Source: Thermoanaerobaculales bacterium
Lineage (GTDB): Bacteria; Acidobacteriota; Thermoanaerobaculia; Thermoanaerobaculales; Sulfomarinibacteraceae
Assembly: GCA_021107705.1 (NCBI GenBank)
Contig: JAIOSJ010000269.1
Span: 1-34,112, forward strand
Direction of reading: 5' to 3'
DNA: 34,112 nucleotides
In this document: one piece after another, positions 8,247 to 15,984 of the stretch
Numbering within the stretch: position 1 is the stretch's first letter
How the letters are laid out: the number at the start of each line of letters is the position of its first letter
Translations under genes and position numbers: made by a program
Notes under the pieces: generated by a model
Seen by the model: the letters and a program-made list of their open reading frames with translations, nothing else
Database searches by the model: none
Told to the model about the DNA's origin: nothing

Positions 8247-8564
8247 ATGAATACACGACAGCTCCTCACAGCGTTCATTTCACTGCTGGTGGTGCTGGCC
8301 CCGGTCGGCACGGAAAGCACCGATACGTCCTCAGACAACTATGCTCTCGAGTGGCACACCACCACAGGCAACGGTGGAGGGGACGCGGAATCGACGAACT
8401 ATGCCGTCGAATTAACGGTCGGTCAGGTCGGCATCGGTGAAACCCAGGGCACGAGCTACGATGCACAGATCGGATTCTGGTACGGGATGGAAACAGAGAA
8501 TCCAATTTTCAGTGATGGATTCGAATCCGGCAACGTCTTGGCGTGGTCCTCAGCAACACCTTAA
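8247..8564 (+). CDS. Small exported protein ending in a DGFESG-x-x-x-AWS motif
   Basis: A 105-residue protein, ATG at 8247 with GAAAGGAAA upstream and only 13 bases after the preceding gene, so the two are likely cotranscribed. Residues 1-22 are a signal peptide (LLTAFISLLVVLAPVG). The middle (NYAVELTVGQVGIGETQGTSYDAQIGFWYG, split) resembles short beta-strand domains found at the C-terminal side of secreted proteins in several lineages. It ends FSDGFESGNVLAWSSATP, closely matching the end of the beta-helix protein encoded convergently at 8731-10302. The shared tail may be a sorting or maturation signal. No enzymatic motif is visible. Confidence 0.75.
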   Translation: MNTRQLLTAFISLLVVLAPVGTESTDTSSDNYALEWHTTTGNGGGDAESTNYAVELTVGQVGIGETQGTSYDAQIGFWYGMETENPIFSDGFESGNVLAWSSATP

Positions 8565-8649
8565 CTGTTGCGGAGCCATAAGGTACCGATTGAACAGGAA
8601 CCGGCGCACCCTTCACAACTTCCCAAGCCCTGGCACGCATCCCTGGCAT

Positions 8650-8713
8650 ATCCTGACAGCGGACTTCACGGTGACGATTGGATTCTGCGGCAAGTTCTCG
8701 AACAACCTGGAAC
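8650..8713 (-). pseudogene. Fragment of a Fic gene (64 bp)
   Basis: These 64 bases match 5224-5287 inside the Fic gene with one mismatch (position 8705 against 5279). In the Fic frame the change is CTG to TTG, both leucine. The encoded piece corresponds to SRLFENLPQNPIVTVKSAVR of the winged-helix region. Flanking bases show no similarity to the Fic gene. It is a remnant of a duplicated or paralogous Fic gene, lying between two convergent secreted-protein genes. Confidence 0.75.
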
Positions 8714-8730
8714 GCAGCGGCGTCCACAGC

Positions 8731-10302
8731 CTACGGGACGCTGGTGGACCAGGCCATCGTGTCTCCTAATTCGAAACCGTCCACGAAGATGAGGTCGTCC
8801 GCTTCGTACGAGCCGATGTCACAGATGGCCGACCCGTCGCCGTCACCATCCAGGGGACGGACCACTCCGTTCTGCGAGGTGTTGTTCACCGGTGGGGCCG
8901 CGCACACGGCGTTGTCTGCGGCGTCAATCGCGGGGCTGCCGGATTCCAGTGGGAGAAATTCCGGGCTGCCGGTCGGCGCACCGAGCTCGGGATCGGTGTT
9001 GTTGAGGGCGTTCGTCGAGAAACCACAGCTGGCCGCAGAGTCGAGGTTGTTGCCACCGTCGGTGATCAGACCGGAGCAGTTGCCTCCAAGTGGACTGTTG
9101 GCGACGATCGTGTTGGAGAGCGTCGCCGTGTCACCAGGTTCGTTGTAGATGCCTCCACCGGCGCTGGTTGCGCTGTTCTCGTACAGCGTGCTGTTGATGA
9201 CGGTCACCGTATGCCAGTTGTCGATAGCGCCACCCCATTGCGCGCTGTTGACAGAAAAGGTGCAGTTGAAGATGGTCACGGTGCCGTCGTTGTCGATGCC
9301 ACCGCCCCATCCCGCATCGTTTCCCCAGAAGGTGCTGCCGATGATGTCTGCCGTGCAGCCCGAGTCGTTATAGATGCCCCCACCGTCGTCAATCGCTGTG
9401 TTATCCAGAAATATGCTGTCGGTCACTGTCAGCGCTCCGCCACCATAGTTGGAGACAGCGCCGCCATCGTCGCTTGCAGTGTTGCCTGAGAATGTGGTGC
9501 CGGTGATGTCCAGGGTGGCCCAGTTGTCAATCGCACCACCCCACTGCGCGCTGTTGGCGAAGAAGGTGCTGCCGACAATGCCCAGCGCGCCATCGCTGTC
9601 GATGGCTCCGCCCCAGCCCGCGTCGTTGCCTGAGAATGTGCTACTCGTAATGCTCGCCCAGGCCCCGGTGTCGTTGTAGACGCCGCCGCCATCGTCCGCT
9701 GCGCTGTTGCCTGACACGGTACAATCGGTGATGGTCAGTGAGCCCGAGTTGTAGATGCCTCCACCGTCGTCATCGCTGAAGACTCTCCCGTTCGTCACCG
9801 TCAAGCCCTTCACGGTGAGGTCCCCACCGGCGTTCACGTAGAATGCTCTGACCGCGTTGTTGCCGCTGATCGTGATGCTCCCTCCGCCCTGAATCGTCAA
9901 TGTGCCTGCAGCGCCAACAGTGACGATGTTGGGAAGCTGCGACGAGAGGATGATCGTACCGCTCACACCAAATGTGATGACGTCGTTCTCCCCACTCCCG
10001 TTGGCCTCTATGATCGCCTGCCGCAGGGATCCTGCTCCGCTGTCGTTGACGTTGGTGACCACATAGTCTGCTGCGTGGGAGCGAGGCACGACCACGGTGA
10101 ACACCAGGCCGCCCAGCGTCGCAGCACGAACGAGTGTACGAGCAGCTTTGCCGAGGGTGCCCATGACCGAGCCAATGCCGCACACGAATGAAGCTCGTCT
10201 GACCGCAAACACTGATTGTGTGTTCACATCACTTCCCCCGGTCAGTTCGCGTCCCTCTCCCTGCCCTAGGCCCAAGTAGGGATAGTGATTTTCCTTTTCC
10301 AT
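8731..10302 (-). CDS. Beta-helix surface protein with choice-of-anchor-Q-type C-terminus
   Basis: A 523-residue exported protein. The N-terminus is long; a hydrophobic segment (GGLVFTVVVPRSHAA) near residue 65-80 is followed by the mature start DYVVTNVNDSGAGSLRQAI, a common opening of PMP-like beta-helix proteins. Residues ~150-400 are repeats of about 25 residues with GGGIYN/GGAIDN turns and STFxxNSA strands, typical of a right-handed parallel beta-helix. Then comes DPELGAPTG..SPAIDAADN, characteristic of the choice-of-anchor-Q region. The end reads FVDGFELGDTMAWSTSVP, shared with the neighbouring small exported protein. The ATG at 10302 has TAGGAG upstream. A likely adhesin or surface-layer component; the ligand is unknown. 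Confidence 0.85.
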   Translation of the reverse strand: MEKENHYPYLGLGQGEGRELTGGSDVNTQSVFAVRRASFVCGIGSVMGTLGKAARTLVRAATLGGLVFTVVVPRSHAADYVVTNVNDSGAGSLRQAIIEANGSGENDVITFGVSGTIILSSQLPNIVTVGAAGTLTIQGGGSITISGNNAVRAFYVNAGGDLTVKGLTVTNGRVFSDDDGGGIYNSGSLTITDCTVSGNSAADDGGGVYNDTGAWASITSSTFSGNDAGWGGAIDSDGALGIVGSTFFANSAQWGGAIDNWATLDITGTTFSGNTASDDGGAVSNYGGGALTVTDSIFLDNTAIDDGGGIYNDSGCTADIIGSTFWGNDAGWGGGIDNDGTVTIFNCTFSVNSAQWGGAIDNWHTVTVINSTLYENSATSAGGGIYNEPGDTATLSNTIVANSPLGGNCSGLITDGGNNLDSAASCGFSTNALNNTDPELGAPTGSPEFLPLESGSPAIDAADNAVCAAPPVNNTSQNGVVRPLDGDGDGSAICDIGSYEADDLIFVDGFELGDTMAWSTSVP

Positions 10303-10749
10303 CTAACTCCTACCCTACCATGCCTGAGGGCCACCTATGGGGCTTGAGGAGCCCAATTCGAGGCTGGTTCTACGTTGATGCTGCTTCAGGGGGGGGGTAT
10401 CTGGGGTGGTTGTAGACTCAAGGAGGAAAAGGAGCGGAAGAGCGGTGCCGCCCGCTCACTCCCCCAGAAGACCTTTCATGGCCAATAACAGCCCATTCCT
10501 TCCATATACGGACGGCTCATGCCAACATGGCTACCGCGTCAGGATTCAGTTGGAATGAGTTCAAGAATATGACAGTGTCCCTTTTAAACGATCTTAAATT
10601 TAGATGATCTGGGTTCCCGCCATTGCATTGACCATGCCATGAGCGAAGCGCCCCGTCTGAGAGTGGGCCCCTGGTTCCCGGCGTCGCGGCAGGCCCCAGC
10701 CGGGGACACCGGATGATCGATTGCCTGAATGTGTGGCAAAATACCGACC
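10303..10749. other. Non-coding stretch with a G9 tract and a dispersed-motif copy
   Basis: No credible gene. It contains a run of nine G at 10389-10397, which is nine C on the coding strand about 87 bp upstream of the beta-helix gene start. It also holds the dispersed motif at 10563-10588, followed by an AT-rich near-palindrome (ATCTTAAATTTAGAT). Confidence 0.6.
10563..10588 (+). repeat. Dispersed AAGAATATGACAGTGTCCC motif, copy 3
   Basis: Reads AAGAATATGACAGTGTCCC then TTTTAAA, the best match to the consensus of the set. It lies upstream of the acetyltransferase gene. Confidence 0.7.
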
Positions 10750-11400
10750 ATGTCGTATCAACGACTCAACCTCGACACCTGGGCCCGGCGGCCGCATTTT
10801 GACCTCTTCGACAAGATGGCTCACCCATGGCTCGACATATGTTGCTCGGTTGACGCGACAATAGCGTGGTCGATCTGCAGTGCTCCCGATGGCCCCTCGT
10901 TCTCTACAGCCTCGCTTTTCCTTGCCATCGGTGCCGTCAACTCGGTCGAACAATTAAGGATGCGAATTCGGGGTTCGGAGGTCATTGTTCACGATCATGT
11001 TCACGTCGGATCGACCATTCTCCGCGACGACGAGACCTTCGGCTTCGGTTTCATCAACGCAAACGACTACTTTCAAATATTTGCCGCCGCAAACGCTGCC
11101 GAGTTTGATCGTGTTCGAGTTCAACGAGATGAACTCGTCGATCGCGACATCGACGACGTCATCCATTTCTCAGTCGTTCCCTGGCTGAATTTTACCGCGA
11201 TTGGGCACCCTCGTGATCGCAATACGTTCTCTTCGGTTCCAAAAGTTGTGATCGGCAAGTGCCATTTGCAGGGATCAAGGTGGCTCCTTCCGGTCGCCCT
11301 GTCAGCCCACCACGGCCTTGTCGATGGCCTCCATGCTGCGCGTTTCTTCGATCATCTTCAGCACCGTTTTGACCATGCTGAGACGCTCCTATCCTCGTGA
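10750..11400 (+). CDS. Chloramphenicol acetyltransferase-family protein (CatA-like)
   Basis: A 216-residue protein of the trimeric CAT fold, the normal length for the family. The opening YQRLNLDTWARRPHFDLF matches the conserved CAT N-terminus. The active-site signature HHGLVDG lies at residues 187-193, with H188 as the general base and D192 as the structural aspartate; FFDHLQ follows as expected. The FGFGFI and NPWL-equivalent (VPWLNFTAIGHP) segments are also family-like. CAT proteins O-acetylate chloramphenicol using acetyl-CoA, but environmental members may act on other hydroxyl substrates. No ribosome site is obvious before the ATG at 10750 or the in-frame ATG at 10729. It stands alone between copies of the dispersed motif, which suggests acquisition by transfer. 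Confidence 0.88.
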   Translation: MSYQRLNLDTWARRPHFDLFDKMAHPWLDICCSVDATIAWSICSAPDGPSFSTASLFLAIGAVNSVEQLRMRIRGSEVIVHDHVHVGSTILRDDETFGFGFINANDYFQIFAAANAAEFDRVRVQRDELVDRDIDDVIHFSVVPWLNFTAIGHPRDRNTFSSVPKVVIGKCHLQGSRWLLPVALSAHHGLVDGLHAARFFDHLQHRFDHAETLLSS

Positions 11401-11415
11401 GCGATCAGCGGGCTC

Positions 11416-11586
11416 CTACAGAAGCTCCCGCAACCTGGCATAACCTGATCGGCTGACCGGAATCTGGACGCCGTCTGCGAGGATGGCAATCCGGCTGTCC
11501 TTGGCGTAGAGCTCGATACGAGAGATCCGGTCGATGTTGACAAGATAGGACCGATGGACTCGGATGAAGCGATCCGGATCGAGCCT
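11416..11586 (-). pseudogene. LytTR DNA-binding domain remnant
   Basis: 56 codons on the minus strand encode the C-terminal end of a LytTR output domain: RFIRVHRSYLVNIDRIS, then IELYAKDSRIAILADG and IPVSRSGYARLRELL, ending in TAG at 11418-11416. The domain is missing its first half and there is no receiver domain or start codon. It follows the stop codon of the LiaF-like gene immediately and in the same frame, so a deletion seems to have joined the two. LytTR regulators of this kind usually follow a histidine kinase and a LiaF-like gene. Confidence 0.8.
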
Positions 11587-12336
11587 CTAGTGCTTGATCT
11601 CGACACCGCCCATGATGGCGAATCCGCGAACGATCAAAACCTTCCCGCCCTGAGACGCGAGACCCCGGGTCTTGTCCTCGAACGCACCCATGATTGCCGT
11701 CCCGCGGACTTGCACCTCCCAGTCATCCGGCACCCTGAGCTCAACTCCGCCCCAAAAGGCAAAGGTGTGAATCTCTGCAGGTTCTCCCGCCGAACCGCAG
11801 TCGGAGAGGTCGATCTCACAGCCACCGAGCATGGCCGTTGCGTCGCCGCCCTGAAAATCATCACAGGCGATGTGCCGCTGGACTCCACCCATCACTGCGG
11901 TGGCATCGAAGAAGCTGGCGCTCTCCGGATCGACCTGGCGCCGACCGCGAGTGATGGCACGCCACAACAACTGGGCGCCGAGAAGGACCAACAGCAGGGG
12001 CCATAGCTCCCAGACGTTGAAAGTCCAAAAGTCCATTGTGTTGAGCAGGAGCAGGGTGCCAACCACCAGCCACAGCAGACCCGCGCCGAGCCTGCGGTCA
12101 CGTCCGGGCTGGATCAGGTGGGATAAACCAAGCAAAATCAACAATGCCGGCCAATAGTCGAACAGGTTTTCCACGTCCATGATGTCGAGATTGTCAAGAG
12201 TGAGCAAGATGCCGACGGCCAGAACCCCAAGGCCGAGGATCGCCTTGCCGACGGGCCAACCTCGTGAGCAGCTGGATCTGCCCTCATTTTGAAGGTCGGT
12301 GCCGTTTCGGTAACTGCGATGTGAAGTGTCACGCAT
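11587..12336 (-). CDS. LiaF-like membrane protein (DUF5668 with cell-wall-stress C-terminal domain)
   Basis: A 249-residue protein. Four membrane segments occupy residues ~30-125 (AILGLGVLAVGILLTL, YWPALLILLGLSHLI, LGAGLLWLVVGTLLLL, LWPLLLVLLGAQLLW), matching the LiaI-LiaF-like transmembrane region. The C-terminal ~110 residues are a beta-rich domain with repeated G-G-x-E/A-M-G turns (TAVMGGVQ, TAMLGGCEIDL, TAIMGAFEDK, FAIMGGVEIKH). Such proteins inhibit or sense with LiaS/LytS-type kinases in the envelope stress response. A GTG start 24 bases upstream is in frame, but AAAGGAGA is well placed for the ATG at 12336. The expected kinase is absent, and only the tail of its regulator remains. Confidence 0.85.
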   Translation of the reverse strand: MRDTSHRSYRNGTDLQNEGRSSCSRGWPVGKAILGLGVLAVGILLTLDNLDIMDVENLFDYWPALLILLGLSHLIQPGRDRRLGAGLLWLVVGTLLLLNTMDFWTFNVWELWPLLLVLLGAQLLWRAITRGRRQVDPESASFFDATAVMGGVQRHIACDDFQGGDATAMLGGCEIDLSDCGSAGEPAEIHTFAFWGGVELRVPDDWEVQVRGTAIMGAFEDKTRGLASQGGKVLIVRGFAIMGGVEIKH

Positions 12337-12420
12337 ATCGTATCTCCTTTCACCACTCACAATAGGTCAAGGGCCGAAGCAAAGCACGCCGATTTCGGCG
12401 AATGGCGGTCAGACCCTGGT

Positions 12421-12451
12421 GAACGGTGTCCCATTTAAACGTCCCTTTAAA
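12421..12451 (+). repeat. Degenerate copy of the dispersed GTGTCCC-TTTAAA motif
   Basis: GAACGGTGTCCCATTTAAAC, followed by a second GTCCCTTTAAAAC half. It keeps the right-hand part of the motif and lies between the LiaF-like gene and the PH-domain gene. Confidence 0.4.
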
Positions 12452-12480
12452 ACGAGAACACAACCCAGTTGAAGACCGAT

Positions 12481-14028
12481 TTACCATCGAAACTCGGTAG
12501 AGCGGGTCTCGGCGTACAGCCGCTGAAGGATCGACAAGGCAACGTCCACGTCAAGGAAGGGAATCCGGATCCGGTGGCCGGTGGCGCCGGCCCCGGCGGT
12601 GTCCACAGCCACCGTTGCCATGCGTTTCCGGTGGTCGAACGGTGTTTGGCGAATCGAGACGGTTTGCATGTTAACGAAACGCACCACGCTGATCTGGCGG
12701 CTGAGCCAGCCGCTTCGAAAGTAGATGGCGTGCTCGGTCAGCGCGTAGCCAGCATGGCGTACCCATTGACGGGCGATCAGCCAGGCCATGGTCAACACTA
12801 CCAACGGCAGCCAGAGTGCGTGCCATCCGCTCAGCGGAATCAGAGAGAACGTGAGCACCGCCGCGAGGGCGACCGTAATCGGCATGACGGCAAGAGCCAC
12901 TCTTTTGACGATCCGCCGCGTCGCCCTTGCCTCGATTGGCTTCCATCCGACCGCTTCGATGTCGATCTCTGGGAGTATGTGGTGCACCAGCCCGGTGGCC
13001 TGACCGGTCTCGATGATCGGAGCCAGCCACTGGCGCGTAGTGTTGACACCGGAAGCGGCCAGCTGACCACTCAAGTCAGAATCGGCAGTGGAGGCGCCGG
13101 CAGTCTCAACGTCGATCGATGTGCGGCCGAAGCAGCGATGCAGCAATGTGGAGGTGATAGTCACAAGCTGGATCCGGTGCACCGGAATGAGCGACGAGAC
13201 CAAGGTCAGCAGGCCATACTCCGCTCGAAGCTCTTCGTTCTTCTGGCGCAGCGTGAAGCCTCGGTACCGCACCAGGTACCAGGCGATGGACAGCAGCCGG
13301 AGGAGAACGAGGAAGAACACGATGAAAGCCAGGCCCAGTAGTGCTCTGCCGGCCAATGAGCCAGAATCGAATAGCCAGGCGGCCCACTCAGGTGCCTTGG
13401 CGTGGACACCTGCGTAGGCGCGCATCCAGTCCTGGTCCCACCAGTTTGTCTGTGAGAAGACGCCCATCCCCGCCGCGACGACGATGAACCCTCGGTTGCT
13501 GATCAGGCCCAAACGCACGAGTTCGAGGTCCGGTACCTGCAGCAATGGGGCGTCTGCCGCTCGTGCCTCGGGTGAGTCCGTTGCGATGGCCTGTTCCTCG
13601 CCCAGCGAGTAGCGCCTAAGTTCGTCGGCTGCCTCCAGTGACAGCACCCGCAGCAGCGCTTCGGGCTTGCCGCCGGCTGCGGTTTCGATCCGCGCCGTGG
13701 TCACCCCCAGCAAGCGGTGGATCGGATTGCGCACCAGTGCAACGTTGTGGATCCGCTCGTAGGAGATGTGGCGCACGTTCTTGGTCAGCAGTCCGTCGCG
13801 AACCACCAGTTCACTGTCGGTAAACCGATAGCTGTAGACCTTCTGCCTGATAAACGCGTACACGAGGGCCGGCACGATCAGAAGCAGCGAAAGGAAATGC
13901 AGATGGGTCAGCAGGAATCCACCCGAGGCGACGACGGCGCCTGCCGCCGGAATGAGCAGTGCTCTCATCGTGCCCGCGGCGATGAACATCCACGACCAGC
14001 TGTTCAGCTGTCGGGCTTCAGTCTGCAT
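12481..14028 (-). CDS. Bacterial PH-domain (YdbT-like) membrane protein
   Basis: A 515-residue membrane protein built of repeated membrane-flanked bPH2 (DUF304) units. Hydrophobic pairs lie at ~15-60, ~165-240 and ~350-410, each followed by a PH-like beta domain: YSYRFTDSELVVRDGLL with HISYERIHNV, then GFTLRQKNEELRAEYGLL, then GYALTEHAIYFRSGWLSRQ with VRFVNMQTVS. This matches B. subtilis YdbT, which acts with YdbS; that pair has been tied to resistance to certain antimicrobial peptides. The gene overlaps the upstream YdbS-like gene, so the two are cotranscribed. The start may be ATG 14028 or GTG 14037; neither has a clear ribosome site, as expected for coupled translation. Confidence 0.85.
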   Translation of the reverse strand: MQTEARQLNSWSWMFIAAGTMRALLIPAAGAVVASGGFLLTHLHFLSLLLIVPALVYAFIRQKVYSYRFTDSELVVRDGLLTKNVRHISYERIHNVALVRNPIHRLLGVTTARIETAAGGKPEALLRVLSLEAADELRRYSLGEEQAIATDSPEARAADAPLLQVPDLELVRLGLISNRGFIVVAAGMGVFSQTNWWDQDWMRAYAGVHAKAPEWAAWLFDSGSLAGRALLGLAFIVFFLVLLRLLSIAWYLVRYRGFTLRQKNEELRAEYGLLTLVSSLIPVHRIQLVTITSTLLHRCFGRTSIDVETAGASTADSDLSGQLAASGVNTTRQWLAPIIETGQATGLVHHILPEIDIEAVGWKPIEARATRRIVKRVALAVMPITVALAAVLTFSLIPLSGWHALWLPLVVLTMAWLIARQWVRHAGYALTEHAIYFRSGWLSRQISVVRFVNMQTVSIRQTPFDHRKRMATVAVDTAGAGATGHRIRIPFLDVDVALSILQRLYAETRSTEFRW

Positions 14029-15070
14029 CGGTCGCACGGTCGGGTCGGAGGTGGTCGCACAGGCGTACCGCTACAGTGTGTTCGAGTCCCGCGAGAGAAA
14101 TTGACGCCCCCGCGGTGCCGGCGGTGTGCACCGTGAGCGTGGCCAGATCGAATCGTCTCTGCAAGGGCCCCTGAGTGAAGTCGGTGTGCTGGACCCGCGA
14201 GATCGGAATCCAAATCACCGTGCGCCAGAAGACGCCGCGACGGATGCGCAATCCACCCTCGTCAACCAGGTATCGCAAGCGCTTGTGATGCACCGCGGGC
14301 CACTTGTAGGCGAACGACAAAGCCGTCGTCGCAAGCACCAGCCAGACCCCGAACAGTGCGAGATAGACTGCGCTCGGAAGGCCTCCCACGACCCAGCCGA
14401 CGGTGATGAGGATCAGCGGAACCAGTGCAATGAGGGACGTAACCGAAAGTCCGGTGAAGCGGGCGACTCTTACCGAGCGCGGGTCAACGTGGTGCTCCTC
14501 GCCGTCGACCATCGACGGCAGTTCGGGGGGCTCGGAATCGGGCGACTCTGGTCTCGCTTCGACGGCCGGGTCAGGTTTGCTGATTTGTTCGCGATCAGCT
14601 ACTGCTGCTCCTCCGGCCTCGGCGGTCGAGGACGCTCGTCGGACCTGATTCAGGAAGCTCGATAGACTCTGTTGAATAAAATACTCCCAACCAACTATGC
14701 CTCTTTCCCGGGTGAACTCCGGAATGTCAGAGGAGAAGGACTCAATTCCAGTGGAGGTCAAGACCAGCTTCGTACCTTCGTCGATCTTCGACAGCTTCCA
14801 TTCGGTGGAACCAAGGCCGGGAAAGCCTTCGTAACGCCATGTGTACGTGATGCTCTCGACCGGCACGACCTCGGTGACTTTCCACTGGTGGCGGAAGATC
14901 CGCCCACTGACCTCGATGTCGAACTCCGTCTCGAATCCTACCTCGGGACGAAAATCTTCGATCTGTTCGAAGTACCACTGCCGCATCAGGCTCGAAGTGG
15001 TTATCGCCTGCCACACCGCCTCCGGCTGCACTGAAAATGACTGTTCGACGACGATCGGCTCTGAACTCAC
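14018..15070 (-). CDS. SRPBCC (AHSA1-like) domain fused to a YdbS-like PH-domain membrane protein
   Basis: A 350-residue two-part protein. Residues 1-145 are an SRPBCC/AHSA1 lipid-cavity domain (VEQSFSVQPEAVWQAITTS, LMRQWYF, VTEVVPVESITYTWRY, GSTEWKLSKIDEGTKL). An acidic Pro/Glu linker (~150-190) follows. Residues ~195-350 are two membrane spans and a bPH2 domain (YLVDEGGLRIRRGVFW, IPISRVQHTDFTQGPLQRRF, LTVHTAGTAGASISLAGL), typical of YdbS. The start is GTG at 15070 with AGGGGAG 7 bases upstream. It overlaps the YdbT-like gene. YdbS proteins are normally about 160 residues, so the added SRPBCC part is unusual and could bind a lipid or hydrophobic ligand (inference). Confidence 0.83.
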   Translation of the reverse strand: MSSEPIVVEQSFSVQPEAVWQAITTSSLMRQWYFEQIEDFRPEVGFETEFDIEVSGRIFRHQWKVTEVVPVESITYTWRYEGFPGLGSTEWKLSKIDEGTKLVLTSTGIESFSSDIPEFTRERGIVGWEYFIQQSLSSFLNQVRRASSTAEAGGAAVADREQISKPDPAVEARPESPDSEPPELPSMVDGEEHHVDPRSVRVARFTGLSVTSLIALVPLILITVGWVVGGLPSAVYLALFGVWLVLATTALSFAYKWPAVHHKRLRYLVDEGGLRIRRGVFWRTVIWIPISRVQHTDFTQGPLQRRFDLATLTVHTAGTAGASISLAGLEHTVAVRLCDHLRPDRATDAD

Positions 15071-15492
15071 GGCTTGACTCCCCTCGAGAGACTCTCCCGA
15101 TCATAGATCAGGGGATAGGAATTTCCTTTTCGAACACCACGACCCTACCACGACCTGAACCTCCCTTGTCCCGCCGCCTAATGGTGCCATAATGGTGCCA
15201 CATAATGGTGCCCCTTTAGGATCTTAGGAAGCTTGAGAATACTCTCCCCCCTCGGTGACTGGCCACCTGATCTGAAGCAGCTAAACGAACTTCCCAACTT
15301 CCTATAAGCACCGCTATGGCACCGCTACGGTGCATTTCCTCAGGAGGCAACAGAGTACGGAAGGGGAGAAGGCCCGCCTCTTGAGGAAAAGACCTCGGCT
15401 TCCCGTCTTGGGGGTCTTGGGCGCTCTCGGGGTTGGGTGACAGCACACAGGGTAAGCCGGCCTGTAACCAGGTATGGGACAATAGAAGGACC
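15071..15492. other. Non-coding stretch upstream of the nucleotidyltransferase module
   Basis: Apart from the triple ATAATGGTGCC repeat (15179-15212) and a related CTATGGCACCGCTACGGTGC segment near 15311, nothing gene-like is seen. It should hold divergent promoters for the SRPBCC-PH gene and the nucleotidyltransferase gene. Confidence 0.5.
15179..15212 (+). repeat. Tandem ATAATGGTGCC repeat (three units)
   Basis: TAATGGTGCC, ATAATGGTGCC and, after CA, ATAATGGTGCC again. The units are spaced 10-13 bases apart. A nearby inverted GGCACC element suggests a REP-like or transposon-end remnant. Confidence 0.6.
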
Positions 15493-15984
15493 ATGGTGAC
15501 CGACCACAAACCTGTCGTTGACGAAGACCGCCTCAGGGCCGTGTTTCTGGCACTCGCAGACCAAGGGGTCGAGTATGTGGTTTTTGGGGCTGTGGCGCTC
15601 GGCCTTCACGGGCTCGCGAGAGCCACTGGTGATCTGGACCTGTTCATTGATCCGACTTCGGCCAACGTGGAAAGACTGAAATCGGCGCTGAAGTCCGTCT
15701 TCAACGATCCCAGCATCGACGACATTTCTGCCGAGGATCTTTGCGGCGACTATCCCGCGGTCCGGTATATGCCGCCGGAGGGGTTTGGTTTTGACATTCT
15801 GACTCGACTCGGCGAGGCCTTCGCCTTTTCTGATCTCGATGGTGAGCTGAAGGAATTCGATGGTGTGCCTGTGAGGGTGGTTACGCCGAGGACTCTGTGG
15901 TTGATGAAGAGAGACACGGTTCGGCAGGTTGATCGCTTTGACGCGAGCCTTTTGGCCGAAAAATTCGGCTTTGAGGAGGGATGA
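15493..15984 (+). CDS. Stand-alone nucleotidyltransferase (AbiEii/DUF6036-like)
   Basis: A 163-residue protein of the polymerase-beta nucleotidyltransferase fold. The motif is FGAVALGLHG at 31-40, then ATGDLDLFID, giving D47 and D49 as metal-binding residues, with a third acidic residue at D101 (GFGFDIL). The C-terminal VRVVTPRTLWLMKRDT is typical of AbiEii/MNT-like proteins. The frame is open further upstream, but AGAAGGA lies just before ATG 15493 / GTG 15496, so this start is preferred. The stop overlaps the next gene's ATG (ATGA). Proteins of this type act as toxins or antitoxins that modify RNA, tRNA ends or partner proteins; which applies here is unknown. Confidence 0.82.
   Translation: MVTDHKPVVDEDRLRAVFLALADQGVEYVVFGAVALGLHGLARATGDLDLFIDPTSANVERLKSALKSVFNDPSIDDISAEDLCGDYPAVRYMPPEGFGFDILTRLGEAFAFSDLDGELKEFDGVPVRVVTPRTLWLMKRDTVRQVDRFDASLLAEKFGFEEG

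Noticed and set aside
9100-9790. Repeated sequence blocks resembling a CRISPR or tandem array
   Set aside because: The repeats are imperfect, in frame and encode the beta-helix turns of the surface protein.
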